A DNA stretch of 64,000 nt from CADCWK01 sp965218235 (GTDB lineage: Bacteria; Chloroflexota; Chloroflexia; Thermomicrobiales; UBA6265), in NCBI GenBank assembly GCA_965218235.1, contig OZ244595.1, forward strand, positions 1,736,001 through 1,800,000. The letters are read 5' to 3'. Positions 42,250 to 51,283 of the stretch are shown piece by piece; position 1 is the stretch's first letter, and the number at the start of each line of letters is the position of its first letter. The notes below the pieces were generated by a model. The model was not told the origin of the DNA, searched no databases, and saw only the letters and a list, made by a program, of their open reading frames with translations. The position numbers were made by a program, and so were the translations under genes.

Positions 42250-43308
42250 ATGCTTCGCGTTGGAATCATCGGCGCCGGTGGCATCGTCCGGGCCCGGCAC
42301 GCTCCGGCCTGGAACAGGCAGCAACTGGCGGGTACCGCGCAGGTGACCGCGATCTCGGATCTCTTCGAGGAACCGGCCCAGGCCATCGCCGACTCACTGG
42401 AGCACAACGGCGAGAAGCCGGTCGTCTACACCGACTTCAACAAGCTGATCGCCGAGGCGCCGATCGACGCCGTCGACATCTGCCTGCCGCACCACCTCCA
42501 CGCGGCGGCGATCATGGCGGCGGTCCAGCACGGCAAGCACGTCATCTGCGAGAAGCCGATGTGCATCTCCCTCCGGGAGGCCGACGAGATCGTCGCCGCC
42601 GTCGATGCCGCCGGCATCACCTACATGTCCGGCCACAACGAGCTGTTCCACCCAGCCCTGGTCGCCGGGCGCCGGGCGATCGAGCAGGGCGTGGCCGGAA
42701 AACCGTTCCTGATCCGCTCGCATGAGTTCCCCGGCCGTTACAACAGCTCAGGCGTTCCCGGCCGGGAGCCGGTCGCGACGAACATGGTTGGCTGGCGGGC
42801 GAGCAAGGAGACGATGGGCGGCGGCGTCCTGATCGACAAGGGCTACCACCCGACCTACATCCTGCTGGCCCTGGCCCGCAGTGAGCCGGTCAAGGTCACG
42901 GCGATGATGAACACCTTCGTCGCCCAGATGGACGGCGAGGACACCGCCCTCGTCCTCGTCGAGTTCGCCGACGGCAGCATCGGCCAGATCTTCACGGGCG
43001 AGGGGTTCATCTTCCCGGCCAATGACGCCAAGTTCCACTTCGTCGGCTCGCAGGGCGAGGTCTACGGCGACCGCGTCACGGCGCATATCAAGCCGCGCGG
43101 CTTCGATGAGCCCTCGACGGTGACGGCGAAGAACTACGCCGGTGACACGACGTTCGACGACGAGATCGCCCACTTCGTTGACGCTGTCGAGACCAAGCGC
43201 AAGCCGATCCAGGACCACTACGACGGCCGCCGCGTCCTCGAAGTCATTCAGGCCGCCTATCAGTCGGTCGAGACCGGCACGACGGTCAGCCTGCCACTCA
43301 CGCGCTGA
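42250..43308 (+). CDS. Gfo/Idh/MocA family oxidoreductase
   Basis: This 352-residue NAD(P)-dependent dehydrogenase has the Rossmann motif VGIIGAGGIVRARHAPAW at its start. The family lysine is in VICEKPMCISLREAD (EKP motif, about residue 101). A C-terminal alpha/beta domain follows, including MVGWRASKETMGGGVLIDKGYHPTY, with the conserved GGG and D-x-G-x-H. Such enzymes oxidise or reduce sugars, inositols and related polyols. ATG 42250 follows GGAGGA. A clean terminator follows. It may be transcribed with the M20 gene. Confidence 0.9.
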   Translation: MLRVGIIGAGGIVRARHAPAWNRQQLAGTAQVTAISDLFEEPAQAIADSLEHNGEKPVVYTDFNKLIAEAPIDAVDICLPHHLHAAAIMAAVQHGKHVICEKPMCISLREADEIVAAVDAAGITYMSGHNELFHPALVAGRRAIEQGVAGKPFLIRSHEFPGRYNSSGVPGREPVATNMVGWRASKETMGGGVLIDKGYHPTYILLALARSEPVKVTAMMNTFVAQMDGEDTALVLVEFADGSIGQIFTGEGFIFPANDAKFHFVGSQGEVYGDRVTAHIKPRGFDEPSTVTAKNYAGDTTFDDEIAHFVDAVETKRKPIQDHYDGRRVLEVIQAAYQSVETGTTVSLPLTR

Positions 43309-43334
43309 TCCATCCAATGTAACGATGACCACAC

Positions 43335-43375
43335 GAGAGCCTCTGCCGAGTCCGGCAGAGGCTCTCGTCTTTCCC
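43335..43375 (+). terminator. Rho-independent terminator
   Basis: GAGAGCCTCTGCCG and CGGCAGAGGCTCTC form a 14-bp perfect stem with a 4-base loop followed by GTCTTTCCC, directly after the Gfo/Idh/MocA gene. It also suits the convergent FtsX-type gene. Confidence 0.85.
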
Positions 43376-43412
43376 GTTCCAACATGATCCCGGAGCTATG
43401 GCGTCAATTTGG

Positions 43413-45575
43413 TTATGTCATCCAGCGAGTTCGCTGCGGTCCGTCGGTCCGCTTGTCCGTCACGCCCAGCCGGCCGATGGCGAGCGCTCCCACGATTGCT
43501 CCGACGACAGCGGCCACTCCGGTCCAGAGCATGATCGCTGGATCGGGCTGTCCACCGGCCAGACGGTGGAAGGCCCAGAGGTTGACCCAGCCCAGCAGCA
43601 TCCCGCCCCCGACGATCGACACGTACGGAATCAGGAACGCCAGTATCTCGACCTGGCGGAGTCCTCGCCGCGTCAGCCCGAGTACGGTCAGGATCGACCG
43701 ATCGGCGACCGTCGCGATCATCCGGTCAATGACGGCGAGGTAAGCGGCCAGTGCTGCTATGACGATCGCGAGCAGGATACCGGCGTTGACATAGGCGGCC
43801 TTGGCCGGTGGTTTCACGCCGCTCGTACCCGCCGACATCGTCTGGATCCCGACGAAGCGGTCGAGCGGCGTTGCAGCCCCGACCCGTGCCCGGAGCTCGT
43901 CCTCGGCCCCATTGCTCAGGACGACGACCTGCCGAACGATTGTGGAGCTGTCAATCGCCAGCTCCGGGTCCGCGATGACCGGCGACGTTACCCCAGCCAG
44001 CATCAACCGCTGTTTCAGAAGATCCGGGATGACAGCTGGCTGCTCTGGGTCGCAGGGGTCGGGCTGAATCCCGAGCGATCCGGCGATCGCTGTGCAATCT
44101 CCGCCGATCACCGTCGCCACGCCAGTGATCTGATTCGACTCCGATTCGCGTTCAACGGACGAGTCGAGCGGGAACACGCCGTTCGGGGCAACGTCGGTAG
44201 CGAGCATATCAATATCGGCCGATGTGGTGGATCTGAACGTGACCAACACGGAGCTCGGCCCATCACCCTGCTCGACCAGGTAGGACGCTGCGCCATTGAC
44301 TTCCTGCAGGTAGCCGTATGAAACGCTGACGATGATCGCCACCGACGCCAGCACGGTGAATGGCCGGCCGATCCTCGCGGCACTTGCCACGAGACGTCGC
44401 CCGGCGAGCAGCGAAGGGACCGGACCACTTTCCGCGATTGCGGCGCCGATCGGCTGGATGATGCGTGGCAGGACGATGGGGATCAGCACGACCGTCGCAA
44501 GGAGTCCAAGGTAGAACGCGTTCAGATTGCGATTGGTCGCCGAAATGACCGTCACGGTAACTGGAATGACGAGCAGGATTGGCCCGACGGTCCGCAAGCT
44601 GAACGCGCGAGCCGAGCGTACCTCTCGCTTGCGACGCAGGAGCGAAAGGCCGTTTTGAAGCAACACCATCGCGACGACAGCGGCGATCAGCCCGGCCCCC
44701 ACCAGACCAAGGGCCAGGACCGACAGATCCGTATCGCCCGCGACGAGCTGGTTGTCGATGATCGGGAACCTTGGGATCGAGTCATCGACACCCGCCCAGA
44801 GCGTGATCACGAGGATGAACGGTGGTACGGCAAGGGCCAGCGTCTCAGCCAGGATCAGCCGCCTCGTCCACGCCCGGCTCGCTCCGAGCAGTCTGAGCGT
44901 CGCGATTCGTTCCGCGCGCAGGGATGAGGCGGCCGTCAGTCCGAGGAACAGGAGCAGCGCGGCGGGAATGACCACGAAGCCAAGTGAGCCGACGATAGCC
45001 TCATTCTCGTTCGGGAGCGTCTCAACGGCGAAGTTCTCGTACGGCTGACCTTTCGAAGGTTCACCGAACCCGCTGATTCGCACGGAAATGGTCGCTGGAT
45101 CGACAGGATCGATCGGCCGCACCCACGCGATCAACTCGTTGCGGCCCATGATGCCCGCGGAACCCAGTTCGCTAAAGTGGGGGAAACGCGGTGCCAGGTC
45201 GGGATCACGCTCGATCGCCCGGGCGAGGGCCGGCGACACGACGGCACCGCCCGGTTCCGGCAACGTCGCCATCCCTGGAGGCAAGACCGGACTACTGGCG
45301 CTCGACGGCGCGATCCACATGATCGGGACGAAGCCCTCTCCCGAAAAGATGCTCCCACGAGCCACGAGCAGGAGATCCGAGGGCAAGGCCTGATCGGCGA
45401 TGTATGCGGTCCGAGCATTCAACCGGTCCTCCTGGTGACCGATTGCCGCAAGAAAGCTCACCGCGAACAGCACCAACCCGGCTGAAACGGCCGATGCCAC
45501 AATCACGGCGATCCGTCGCCATCGATGTTCCGGACGACGACTCAGGGCGAGCAGGATGGCAAGTCGGGCGATCAT
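43413..45575 (-). CDS. FtsX-like ABC transporter permease
   Basis: This 720-residue membrane protein has an N-terminal helix (IAVIVASAVSAGLVLFAVSFLAA), a large extracytoplasmic domain of about 160 residues, a cluster of helices, a second extracytoplasmic domain, and three C-terminal helices ending near the cytoplasmic tail. This is the MacB/LolC-type duplicated FtsX layout used for export or mechanotransmission rather than solute import. Its ATG overlaps the stop of the ATPase gene (ATGA), so the two are co-translated. The cargo is unknown; the nearby secreted small protein is a candidate. Confidence 0.85.
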   Translation of the reverse strand: MIARLAILLALSRRPEHRWRRIAVIVASAVSAGLVLFAVSFLAAIGHQEDRLNARTAYIADQALPSDLLLVARGSIFSGEGFVPIMWIAPSSASSPVLPPGMATLPEPGGAVVSPALARAIERDPDLAPRFPHFSELGSAGIMGRNELIAWVRPIDPVDPATISVRISGFGEPSKGQPYENFAVETLPNENEAIVGSLGFVVIPAALLLFLGLTAASSLRAERIATLRLLGASRAWTRRLILAETLALAVPPFILVITLWAGVDDSIPRFPIIDNQLVAGDTDLSVLALGLVGAGLIAAVVAMVLLQNGLSLLRRKREVRSARAFSLRTVGPILLVIPVTVTVISATNRNLNAFYLGLLATVVLIPIVLPRIIQPIGAAIAESGPVPSLLAGRRLVASAARIGRPFTVLASVAIIVSVSYGYLQEVNGAASYLVEQGDGPSSVLVTFRSTTSADIDMLATDVAPNGVFPLDSSVERESESNQITGVATVIGGDCTAIAGSLGIQPDPCDPEQPAVIPDLLKQRLMLAGVTSPVIADPELAIDSSTIVRQVVVLSNGAEDELRARVGAATPLDRFVGIQTMSAGTSGVKPPAKAAYVNAGILLAIVIAALAAYLAVIDRMIATVADRSILTVLGLTRRGLRQVEILAFLIPYVSIVGGGMLLGWVNLWAFHRLAGGQPDPAIMLWTGVAAVVGAIVGALAIGRLGVTDKRTDGPQRTRWMT

Positions 45576-46267
45576 GCGCGCCGCCGATCGTCGATCGGAA
45601 CCAGGGCCGGATGCCGGATCTCGACGAGCCGTTCCTCCTGGAAGCGCAGGACCCGATCGACTCGACCAGCAACGAGCGGATCGTGGGTCGCAATCATGAC
45701 CCCGACGCCGGACGACCGGGCCCGTTCACGCAGCAGCTCGATCAGGATCAGTGCGTTCGCCTCATCGAGCGCGCCGGTCGGTTCGTCAGCCAGAACGAGC
45801 GTCGGATTGGTCGATAGGGCTCGCGCTACGGAAACCCGCTGACGTTCGCCTCCCGACAACTCATCCGGGAACGCCGACAATCGATCCCCAAGACCGAGTG
45901 TCTCCAGCAGCGTCCAACCCCGCCGTTCGGCTTCAGCCTTCCTTATCCTTTGAAGCCGCAAGAGCAGCGAGACGTTTTCCAGGACCGAGAGTTCGGGCAA
46001 GAGTTCGCCGAACTGGAAGATCATCCCGATGTGCCGAAGCCTGAAAGCCGCACGGGCTGAGGAGCTGATTCGCGCGATATCAGTGTCACCGATGACGATT
46101 GATCCCCGATCCGGCAACGAAATCCCAGCCAGGCAGTTGAGCAGCGTGGTCTTTCCCGAGCCGGACAGCCCCATCACCGCGACTATCTCGCCCGGTTCCA
46201 CCGCGATTCGAGCGCTGTCGAGCAAGGTTCTTGGTCCGATTCGAATATGAAGATCCGTCCCCAACAA
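45572..46267 (-). CDS. ABC transporter ATP-binding protein (MacB/LolD type)
   Basis: This 231-residue ATPase is the partner of the FtsX-like permease. Walker A is GLSGSGKTTLL (about residues 33-40), the Q-loop is IFQFGELLPELSVLENV, the signature is ELSGGERQRV and Walker B is LVLADEPTGALDE, with the switch His in IATHDP. The ELLP-TV/SVLEN pattern is characteristic of the MacB/LolD subfamily. The start is a TTG at 46267, about 12 bases after GGAGGTGA. A GTG in another frame lies inside that site, so the exact start is uncertain. Confidence 0.88.
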   Translation of the reverse strand: MLGTDLHIRIGPRTLLDSARIAVEPGEIVAVMGLSGSGKTTLLNCLAGISLPDRGSIVIGDTDIARISSSARAAFRLRHIGMIFQFGELLPELSVLENVSLLLRLQRIRKAEAERRGWTLLETLGLGDRLSAFPDELSGGERQRVSVARALSTNPTLVLADEPTGALDEANALILIELLRERARSSGVGVMIATHDPLVAGRVDRVLRFQEERLVEIRHPALVPIDDRRRA

Positions 46268-46318
46268 TGAATACAGGGGTCACCTCCAGCCTTTAGAGAG
46301 CGGTCCATCGCGAAAGTA

Positions 46319-46352
46319 CGGCACCGGCCCCATTGAGAAGGGGCCGGTGCCG
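46319..46352 (-). terminator. Strong hairpin between the secreted-protein gene and the ABC ATPase gene
   Basis: CGGCACCGGCCCC and GGGGCCGGTGCCG form a 13-bp perfect stem with an 8-base loop. Read on the minus strand it follows the secreted-protein stop and is trailed by TACTTTCG. It would separate or attenuate expression of the exporter genes. Confidence 0.65.
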
Positions 46353-46385
46353 AGCGAGGGTGTTGCCGACACGTAGTCGACAAAC

Positions 46386-46736
46386 CTATGGACGGTAAAC
46401 CGGTGCCCCACAAGGATCATTGCCGACGATCCCGCGACATGCCCGGTGCTGCCGCATTGGGGCTGAGAGGTCCTGAACTCCGCAACCACCCTGAGAGCCG
46501 TTGCCATCGTCCAGGCGCGACGTTCCGCCGCCGTTCGTCACATACTCGGCGTACTCAGGATGACCGTCGGCGTCGTTGTCGCACATGATGATCTCCGTGA
46601 ACCCATAGAGGTCCGAGGAGTAGCTGTTACCAATGTAGCTGCGCGTGGCGAGCGCTGACGCTGGGATCAGTGCCCCAAGCGCGAGGACGATCGCAACAAG
46701 TGTCAGGAGATTGAGCGAGCGAAATCGACCAAGCAT
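46386..46736 (-). CDS. Small secreted protein with four cysteines
   Basis: This 116-residue protein has a clear signal peptide (SLNLLTLVAIVLALGALIPASALA, cleavage after ALA about residue 29). The mature part is about 87 residues with four cysteines (IIMCDND, GGCGVQ, RACRGI, DPCGAP) that could form two disulfides, and an aromatic N-terminal part (RSYIGNSYSSDLYGFTE). ATG 46736 has GGAGGG 9 bases upstream. It is upstream of an FtsX-type exporter on the same strand and divergent from an ECF sigma factor. No family is recognised. A secreted effector, bacteriocin-like peptide or spore/coat component would all fit. Confidence 0.65.
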   Translation of the reverse strand: MLGRFRSLNLLTLVAIVLALGALIPASALATRSYIGNSYSSDLYGFTEIIMCDNDADGHPEYAEYVTNGGGTSRLDDGNGSQGGCGVQDLSAPMRQHRACRGIVGNDPCGAPVYRP

Positions 46737-46890
46737 GGTGTCATCCCTCCATTGGTTGTCTGAGCGACTGGTCATTCCGTGGAGCCTCCGGTTTCTCGCT
46801 AGCACCTATAGAGATGCTCATAACGCCGAGAACGGGACAGAGGTGTTTCGGCTGCACATCGACCCATCCAGGTGGACCCGAAAGTACTGC

Positions 46891-46943
46891 TTGACAACGG
46901 TCAGCTATTCGATACGCTGGGTAAAACACACCGTTCAACGGTG
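46891..46943 (+). promoter_or_regulatory. Possible promoter and operator of the ECF sigma gene
   Basis: TTGACA (46891-46896) is followed after 16 bases by TACGCT (46913-46918), a moderate sigma-A match. The palindrome CACCGTT-C-AACGGTG (46929-46943) lies at the expected transcript start, 37 bases before the ATG. Its half-site resembles the CACCGT palindrome near sucC. Confidence 0.4.
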
Positions 46944-46979
46944 AGCGGTGGTATGCACCGGCGAGGGAAGGATCCAGAG

Positions 46980-47549
46980 ATGGCGATCGTGAGCACTGAA
47001 GCTCGGCGGGCCAACGACGCGGCCGGACAGAACATTGATGGCGCGCTTTCGTTGATGCTGGATGAAGCGTATCCAGTCGTGCGCTCGTGGCTGCGAGGTC
47101 GATGCCGGAACCTCGAAGTCGCCGACGACCTCGCGCAGGACACCATCCTCGCCGCCTGGACGAATCGCGGGTCGCTCCGGGACGTAACCGCCACCCGGCC
47201 GTGGCTGTTCCGGATCGCCTTCAACACCCTCAAGGCTTACTTCCGGTCGGTCGCTCGTCATCCCAGTGTGAGTGCCGACGCCAGCGAGGCAATGAGCAAT
47301 CGCGTCTACGATGCCCCGTGCGAACCCTTCGAGGACTGGTTGATCGACACCGTCGAGATCGAAGACACCCTGGCGGCACTTTCGGCAGCGGATCGACAGG
47401 TGCTTCTGCTCCATGACTACGCTGGCTACACTGGGGATGGGCTTGGTGCGCGGTTAGGCGTGCGACCGGAGACGGCCCGGAAGCGGGTCAATCGGGCTCG
47501 TAGTCATGCCAGGACCCTTCGAGGTCAGATTCATGCCGCGAGATCGTAA
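46980..47549 (+). CDS. ECF-type RNA polymerase sigma factor
   Basis: This 189-residue group-4 sigma factor has region 2 in VRSWLRGRCRNLEVADDLAQDTILAAW (core binding and -10 recognition) and WLFRIAFNTLKAYFRS. Region 4 is AALSAADRQVLLLHDYAGYTGDGLGARLGVRPETARKRVNRARSHAR, with the -35-binding helix-turn-helix. ATG 46980 is preceded by GAGGGAAGGAT; a GTG at 46872 would add 36 poorly conserved residues. No anti-sigma gene is adjacent. The nearest candidates for its regulon are the divergent secreted-protein and ABC exporter genes, inferred from position only. Confidence 0.88.
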   Translation: MAIVSTEARRANDAAGQNIDGALSLMLDEAYPVVRSWLRGRCRNLEVADDLAQDTILAAWTNRGSLRDVTATRPWLFRIAFNTLKAYFRSVARHPSVSADASEAMSNRVYDAPCEPFEDWLIDTVEIEDTLAALSAADRQVLLLHDYAGYTGDGLGARLGVRPETARKRVNRARSHARTLRGQIHAARS

Positions 47550-47626
47550 ACGCTAAACCTTCTCTTTGAGGAGTAGGTTATTCATCCGACATGAAGGTTC
47601 ACCATGCAGACCATTTGTAACCGTAA

Positions 47627-47655
47627 TTGACACTCACGCGCCCAGTCCGTACTAT
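47627..47655 (+). promoter_or_regulatory. Strong sigma-A promoter of the sugar ABC operon
   Basis: TTGACA (47627-47632), a 17-base spacer and TACTAT (47650-47655) give a near-consensus housekeeping promoter. The transcript would start near 47662, about 80 bases before the binding-protein gene. Confidence 0.7.
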
Positions 47656-47740
47656 CCGGTTCACCGCCCCGTGTCCGGGCATGTACCGCGTGCAATGGAG
47701 TGCGCGGCCTGACACGTCACGGCGTGATCTGGAGATGTCG

Positions 47741-49150
47741 ATGCAGACTGATGGTTCGTCCACCTCCCGCGTTTCCCGCCGCTCTGTCCTGAAGGGGACG
47801 GCCGCCATCGCCGGTGCGGCCGCCGTCGCCGGCAAGGCCCCCGCCATTCACCGCGCTTCGGCTCAGGAAACCGTCAACGTCAGCTGGATGTCCAACCAGC
47901 GGCACGACCGCGCGGTCAAGGAGGCGCTGTTCGCCGAGTTCGCCGCCAGCGACGCCTCACTGATGCCGGATGGCCGGCGGATCAATGTCACGATGAACAT
48001 CTTCGCCGACGAGTACGCCGACCAGCTCAAGCTGGCGTTCGAGTCCGGCAGCGCCCCGGACATCTACAACATGAACGCCCCGCGGCAGGAGGTCGCCGCC
48101 GGCTGGCCCGAGCCCGCCGACGCCTGGCTGGCCGCCAATCCGGACATCGAGGCGTCGTTCCTGCCGGGCGCCTTCGTTGCCAACCGCGGCATCTGGGGCG
48201 AGCAAAAGTACGGGCTGCCGATGTACGCCCAGACGATGCGGCTCTACTACAACAAACGCATCTTCGAGGAGGCCGGGCTCGATCCCGCTCACCCGCCCGC
48301 GAACCACACCGAGTTCAGGACCTTCGCCAAGCAGATTACCGACAACGTCCCCGGCACCTATGGGCTGATCCTGGGCGACAAGTTCCCCTGGGTCTGGTGG
48401 ATGAACGCCGCCATCCCGGCGATGGGCACCGGCGCCTACTACTTCGACTGGCGGACCGGTCGCTACGACTTCAACTCCGAGGGCATCAGGCAGGCCCTCC
48501 AGCTGCTGGTCGACATGCAGGCCGACGGCAGCATCACACCCGGGATTCACACCCTGACCGACGACGACGCCCGCCAGCAGTTCTCCTTCGGGACCGCCGG
48601 CATGATCATCGGCGGCTCCTGGAACCCCGGCGTCTTCAACGACCAGTTCCAGTCCACTGAGGACTGGGAGACCGCTGAGCTGCCGGTCCCGGACACCGGA
48701 CTGGTTGGCCGCTTTCAGCAGGGCATCGGCGACCGCTATACGGTCAGCGCCGCCAGCCAGAACAAGGAAGCGGCCTGGCAGGTGATGCAGTTCTTCTACT
48801 CCACTCCGACCATGACCACCATGTACGAGAAGGGTATGGGCGTGATGGGCGTCGCCGCCGCCAACACCGGTGTCTCGTCGGTCCGCGGCGTCGCCCTGCT
48901 GGCCCCGACCGCGAACGACATCATCGTCCCGGTCGAGCCGGAGCTGCCGACACAGACCCCGGACTACCAGACCACCTTCCAGCAGGCCTTCGATGAGGGC
49001 GCCGGGAGCTTCGACACGATCCTCGCGGATCTGACGACCCGCTACAATGCGGCCCTCGATGCCGCCATCGCCGACGGGACGCTCGTCGCGGCCGACTACA
49101 CGATTCCGGACTGGGACCCCTCCGTTTCCGCCGCGACACCAACCGCCTGA
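47741..49150 (+). CDS. Sugar ABC transporter substrate-binding protein (family 1)
   Basis: This 469-residue exported binding protein has a Tat signal, SRVSRRSVLKGTAAIAGAAAVAG, with cleavage near ASAQE. The mature sequence matches the family-1 (maltose/multiple-sugar) fold: NVSWMSNQRHDRAVKEALF, DQLKLAFESGSAPDIYNM, GLPMYAQTMRLYYNKRIFEEAGLDP (conserved Y-N-K), FSFGTAGMIIGGSWNPG. Of two close ATGs, 47741 has GGAG at the correct distance. No lipobox is present, so it is periplasm-like or wall-associated rather than lipid-anchored. It is followed by two permeases; the ATPase is not in the operon and is probably a shared MsmK/UgpC type elsewhere. Confidence 0.9.
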   Translation: MQTDGSSTSRVSRRSVLKGTAAIAGAAAVAGKAPAIHRASAQETVNVSWMSNQRHDRAVKEALFAEFAASDASLMPDGRRINVTMNIFADEYADQLKLAFESGSAPDIYNMNAPRQEVAAGWPEPADAWLAANPDIEASFLPGAFVANRGIWGEQKYGLPMYAQTMRLYYNKRIFEEAGLDPAHPPANHTEFRTFAKQITDNVPGTYGLILGDKFPWVWWMNAAIPAMGTGAYYFDWRTGRYDFNSEGIRQALQLLVDMQADGSITPGIHTLTDDDARQQFSFGTAGMIIGGSWNPGVFNDQFQSTEDWETAELPVPDTGLVGRFQQGIGDRYTVSAASQNKEAAWQVMQFFYSTPTMTTMYEKGMGVMGVAAANTGVSSVRGVALLAPTANDIIVPVEPELPTQTPDYQTTFQQAFDEGAGSFDTILADLTTRYNAALDAAIADGTLVAADYTIPDWDPSVSAATPTA

Positions 49151-49173
49151 TCCGGTCAGCCCGGTCACGACGG

Positions 49174-49207
49174 GACAGGAGCCAGGCGGTAGCGCCTGGC
49201 TCCTGTC
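49174..49207 (+). terminator. Intercistronic hairpin between binding protein and permease genes
   Basis: GACAGGAGCCAGGCG and CGCCTGGCTCCTGTC form a 15-bp perfect stem with a GTAG loop, without a T-run. As in malE-malF-type operons, such a structure can stabilise or partially terminate the message so that binding protein exceeds permease. That role is inferred. Confidence 0.6.
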
Positions 49208-49277
49208 GTCGGCTCGATCTCGGTCGGGCCGACTGCTCGGCGCTTGTGATCGCCTGTCACCGGTCGAGAGGAAGACG

Positions 49278-50264
49278 ATGGTCCAGACAACCCAGGTCCA
49301 GACACCACCGTTCGCGGCGACCGGTCCCGGTCTGGGAAACAGCCAGCGCCCCGGCAGCTTCCGCCGCTTCGTGCCCGCCTACCTGATGTGCGCTCCGACG
49401 ATCGTCCTGTTCCTCGTCTTCATGCTCTTCCCGATCATCTTCGTGATCTACACGTCGATGCTCAACTGGGACGGGATCGGCAGCGTCCTCAGCGCGGACT
49501 TTACCGGGAGCGACAACTATCAGCGCCTGTTCCACGACGAGATCTGGTGGCGGGCCGTCCGCAACACGGTCCTCTACGCCGTCCTCAAGATCCTGATCGA
49601 GCTTCCACTCGCGCTCCTGATCGCCCTCGTCCTCAACTCGGGTCTGCGCGGCCTGACCGTCTTCCGGACGATCGCGTTCCTGCCCGTCGTCACCAGCATC
49701 GCGGTGGTCTCGCTTGCCTTCACCTTCTTCTTCTCGCCGCTCGGCGGCCCGTTCAACACCGCGCTCGTCAATCTCGGCTGGCTGGACCGCCCGATCGCCT
49801 GGCTGGGCGAACGGGACACGGCCTTCTGGACGGTGACGGGCGTGGCGATCTGGCATGATCTCGGGATCAACATGGTCTTCTTCCTGGCTGCCCTCCAGAC
49901 CGTACCGCGCGATCTCTACGACGCCGCCATGGTCGACGGCGCCGGCGCCTGGCAGCGGTTCCGCAACATCACCGTCCCGACGATCCGCCCCCTGACGGCG
50001 GTCATCATCACCCTGAGTCTGTCCGGGTCGCTCAAGGTGTTCGACATCTTCGCCGTCATGACCGGCGGTGGGCCGAACTTCAGCACGACCACGATGGTGC
50101 TGTACATGTTCCGCTACACGTCCTTCGGCGGCGGCGGCCTGGGTGGCTCCCAGACGACACCGGCCGTCGGCTACGGCTCGTCGATCGCGATCGGGCTCGG
50201 CCTGGTCATCTTCGCATTCATCCTGGTCCAGCAGTGGATCAATCGTCTCCAGGACCGGGAGTAG
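49278..50264 (+). CDS. Sugar ABC transporter permease (MalF/UgpA-like)
   Basis: This 328-residue inner-membrane permease has six predicted helices, starting with YLMCAPTIVLFLVFMLFPIIFVIYTS. The cytoplasmic EAA loop that docks the ATPase reads AAMVDGAGAWQRFRNITVPTIRPL. The Gly-rich segment FGGGGLGGSQ before the last helix is unusual. ATG 49278 follows GAGAGGAAG. It pairs with the next gene, 5 bases downstream. Confidence 0.92.
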   Translation: MVQTTQVQTPPFAATGPGLGNSQRPGSFRRFVPAYLMCAPTIVLFLVFMLFPIIFVIYTSMLNWDGIGSVLSADFTGSDNYQRLFHDEIWWRAVRNTVLYAVLKILIELPLALLIALVLNSGLRGLTVFRTIAFLPVVTSIAVVSLAFTFFFSPLGGPFNTALVNLGWLDRPIAWLGERDTAFWTVTGVAIWHDLGINMVFFLAALQTVPRDLYDAAMVDGAGAWQRFRNITVPTIRPLTAVIITLSLSGSLKVFDIFAVMTGGGPNFSTTTMVLYMFRYTSFGGGGLGGSQTTPAVGYGSSIAIGLGLVIFAFILVQQWINRLQDRE

Positions 50265-50269
50265 CCGCC

Positions 50270-51187
50270 ATGGCAACCATCAGTGAACGCCGATCCGCTC
50301 CAAGCGACTATGTCGTCCCGGCCTCGGGCGATTCGGTCCTGGTCACGACCCTCAAGCGCGGCTGGCTGATGGGCCGGTACCTGATCCTGGCGCTCTACAT
50401 GGGCATCTGCGTCTACCCCTTCATCTGGATGCTGGCGACGTCGCTCCGCACCGCGCGAGGGGTCTTCGCCGCCGGAACGTCGCTTTGGGTGTCGGACCCG
50501 CAGTGGTCCAACTACAGCGACATCTGGAACGCCGCCAACCTCCCACGGGCGGCGATGAACACGATTCTGATCACGGCCGTCTGCCTGTTTCTGACGATCA
50601 TCACCACCTCGATGACCGCCTACGCCGTCTCACGGTCCGACTTCCCCGGCCGCCGGGTCATCATGCTGGCGCTGGTCACGACGCTGCTTATCCCCGGCGA
50701 GATGCTGATCATCCCAACGTTCTACGTCAACCGGTCGCTCCATCTGATCGGCGACTGGAAGAGCCTCATCGCCGTCGTTCTCGTGATGACCGCCGGAGCG
50801 CAGGTCTTCAACATCTACCTGCTCCTCAGCCACTTCCTGACGATTCCCCGCGATCTGTTCGACGCGGCGGAGATCGACGGCGAGAGCTACTTCGGCGCCT
50901 ACTGGCGGATCGCCTTTCCACTGATTCGGCCCGCCCTCGCGACGGTGACGCTGCTGACCTTCATGGGGATCTGGAACGCCTACCTGGTGCCTCTGGTCTA
51001 CCTTGCCCCGCTGCCCAATTTCCAGACGCTGACGATCGCGCTGATCCAGTACTCCAAGCAGTACCAGACCCTCTACCAGATCATGGCTGCTGGCGCCGTC
51101 GTTACGCTCGTCCCGATCATGCTGGTCTTCGTCTTCCTCCAGCGCTACTTCATCCGCGGCCTGACGGAGGGCGCGACGAAGGGCTAA
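50270..51187 (+). CDS. Sugar ABC transporter permease (MalG/UgpE-like)
   Basis: This 305-residue permease has six helices and the EAA loop AAEIDGESYFGAYWRIAFPLIRPAL, which marks the second permease of carbohydrate ABC systems. The last helix (GAVVTLVPIMLVFVFLQRYFIRGLTEGATKG) ends with the QRYFIRGLT-GA-KG motif typical of MalG-type proteins. It starts 5 bases after the preceding stop, with GGGAG upstream. Confidence 0.93.
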   Translation: MATISERRSAPSDYVVPASGDSVLVTTLKRGWLMGRYLILALYMGICVYPFIWMLATSLRTARGVFAAGTSLWVSDPQWSNYSDIWNAANLPRAAMNTILITAVCLFLTIITTSMTAYAVSRSDFPGRRVIMLALVTTLLIPGEMLIIPTFYVNRSLHLIGDWKSLIAVVLVMTAGAQVFNIYLLLSHFLTIPRDLFDAAEIDGESYFGAYWRIAFPLIRPALATVTLLTFMGIWNAYLVPLVYLAPLPNFQTLTIALIQYSKQYQTLYQIMAAGAVVTLVPIMLVFVFLQRYFIRGLTEGATKG

Positions 51188-51193
51188 GTCCAG

Positions 51194-51229
51194 GATCACT
51201 CCGACGCGCCGGTGCGCCCGGATGGGATC
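51194..51229 (+). terminator. Terminator-like hairpin after the sugar ABC operon
   Basis: GATC / GATC outer pairs, TCCG (51200) with CGGA and GCGC with GCGC around a CGGT loop form an imperfect hairpin followed by GTGTTTCGTTCG, immediately downstream of the second permease. Confidence 0.5.
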
Positions 51230-51248
51230 GTGTTTCGTTCGTCCGCGG

Positions 51249-51277
51249 TTGCGGAAGACCTGACAGGACGCTATGAT
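51249..51277 (+). promoter_or_regulatory. Promoter of the lysC-asd leader transcript
   Basis: TTGCGG (51249-51254), 17-base spacer, TATGAT (51272-51277). The predicted start, 51284, coincides with the A of an ATG in the leader-peptide frame, so the leader may be translated from a leaderless mRNA. Confidence 0.65.
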
Positions 51278-51283
51278 CCAACC

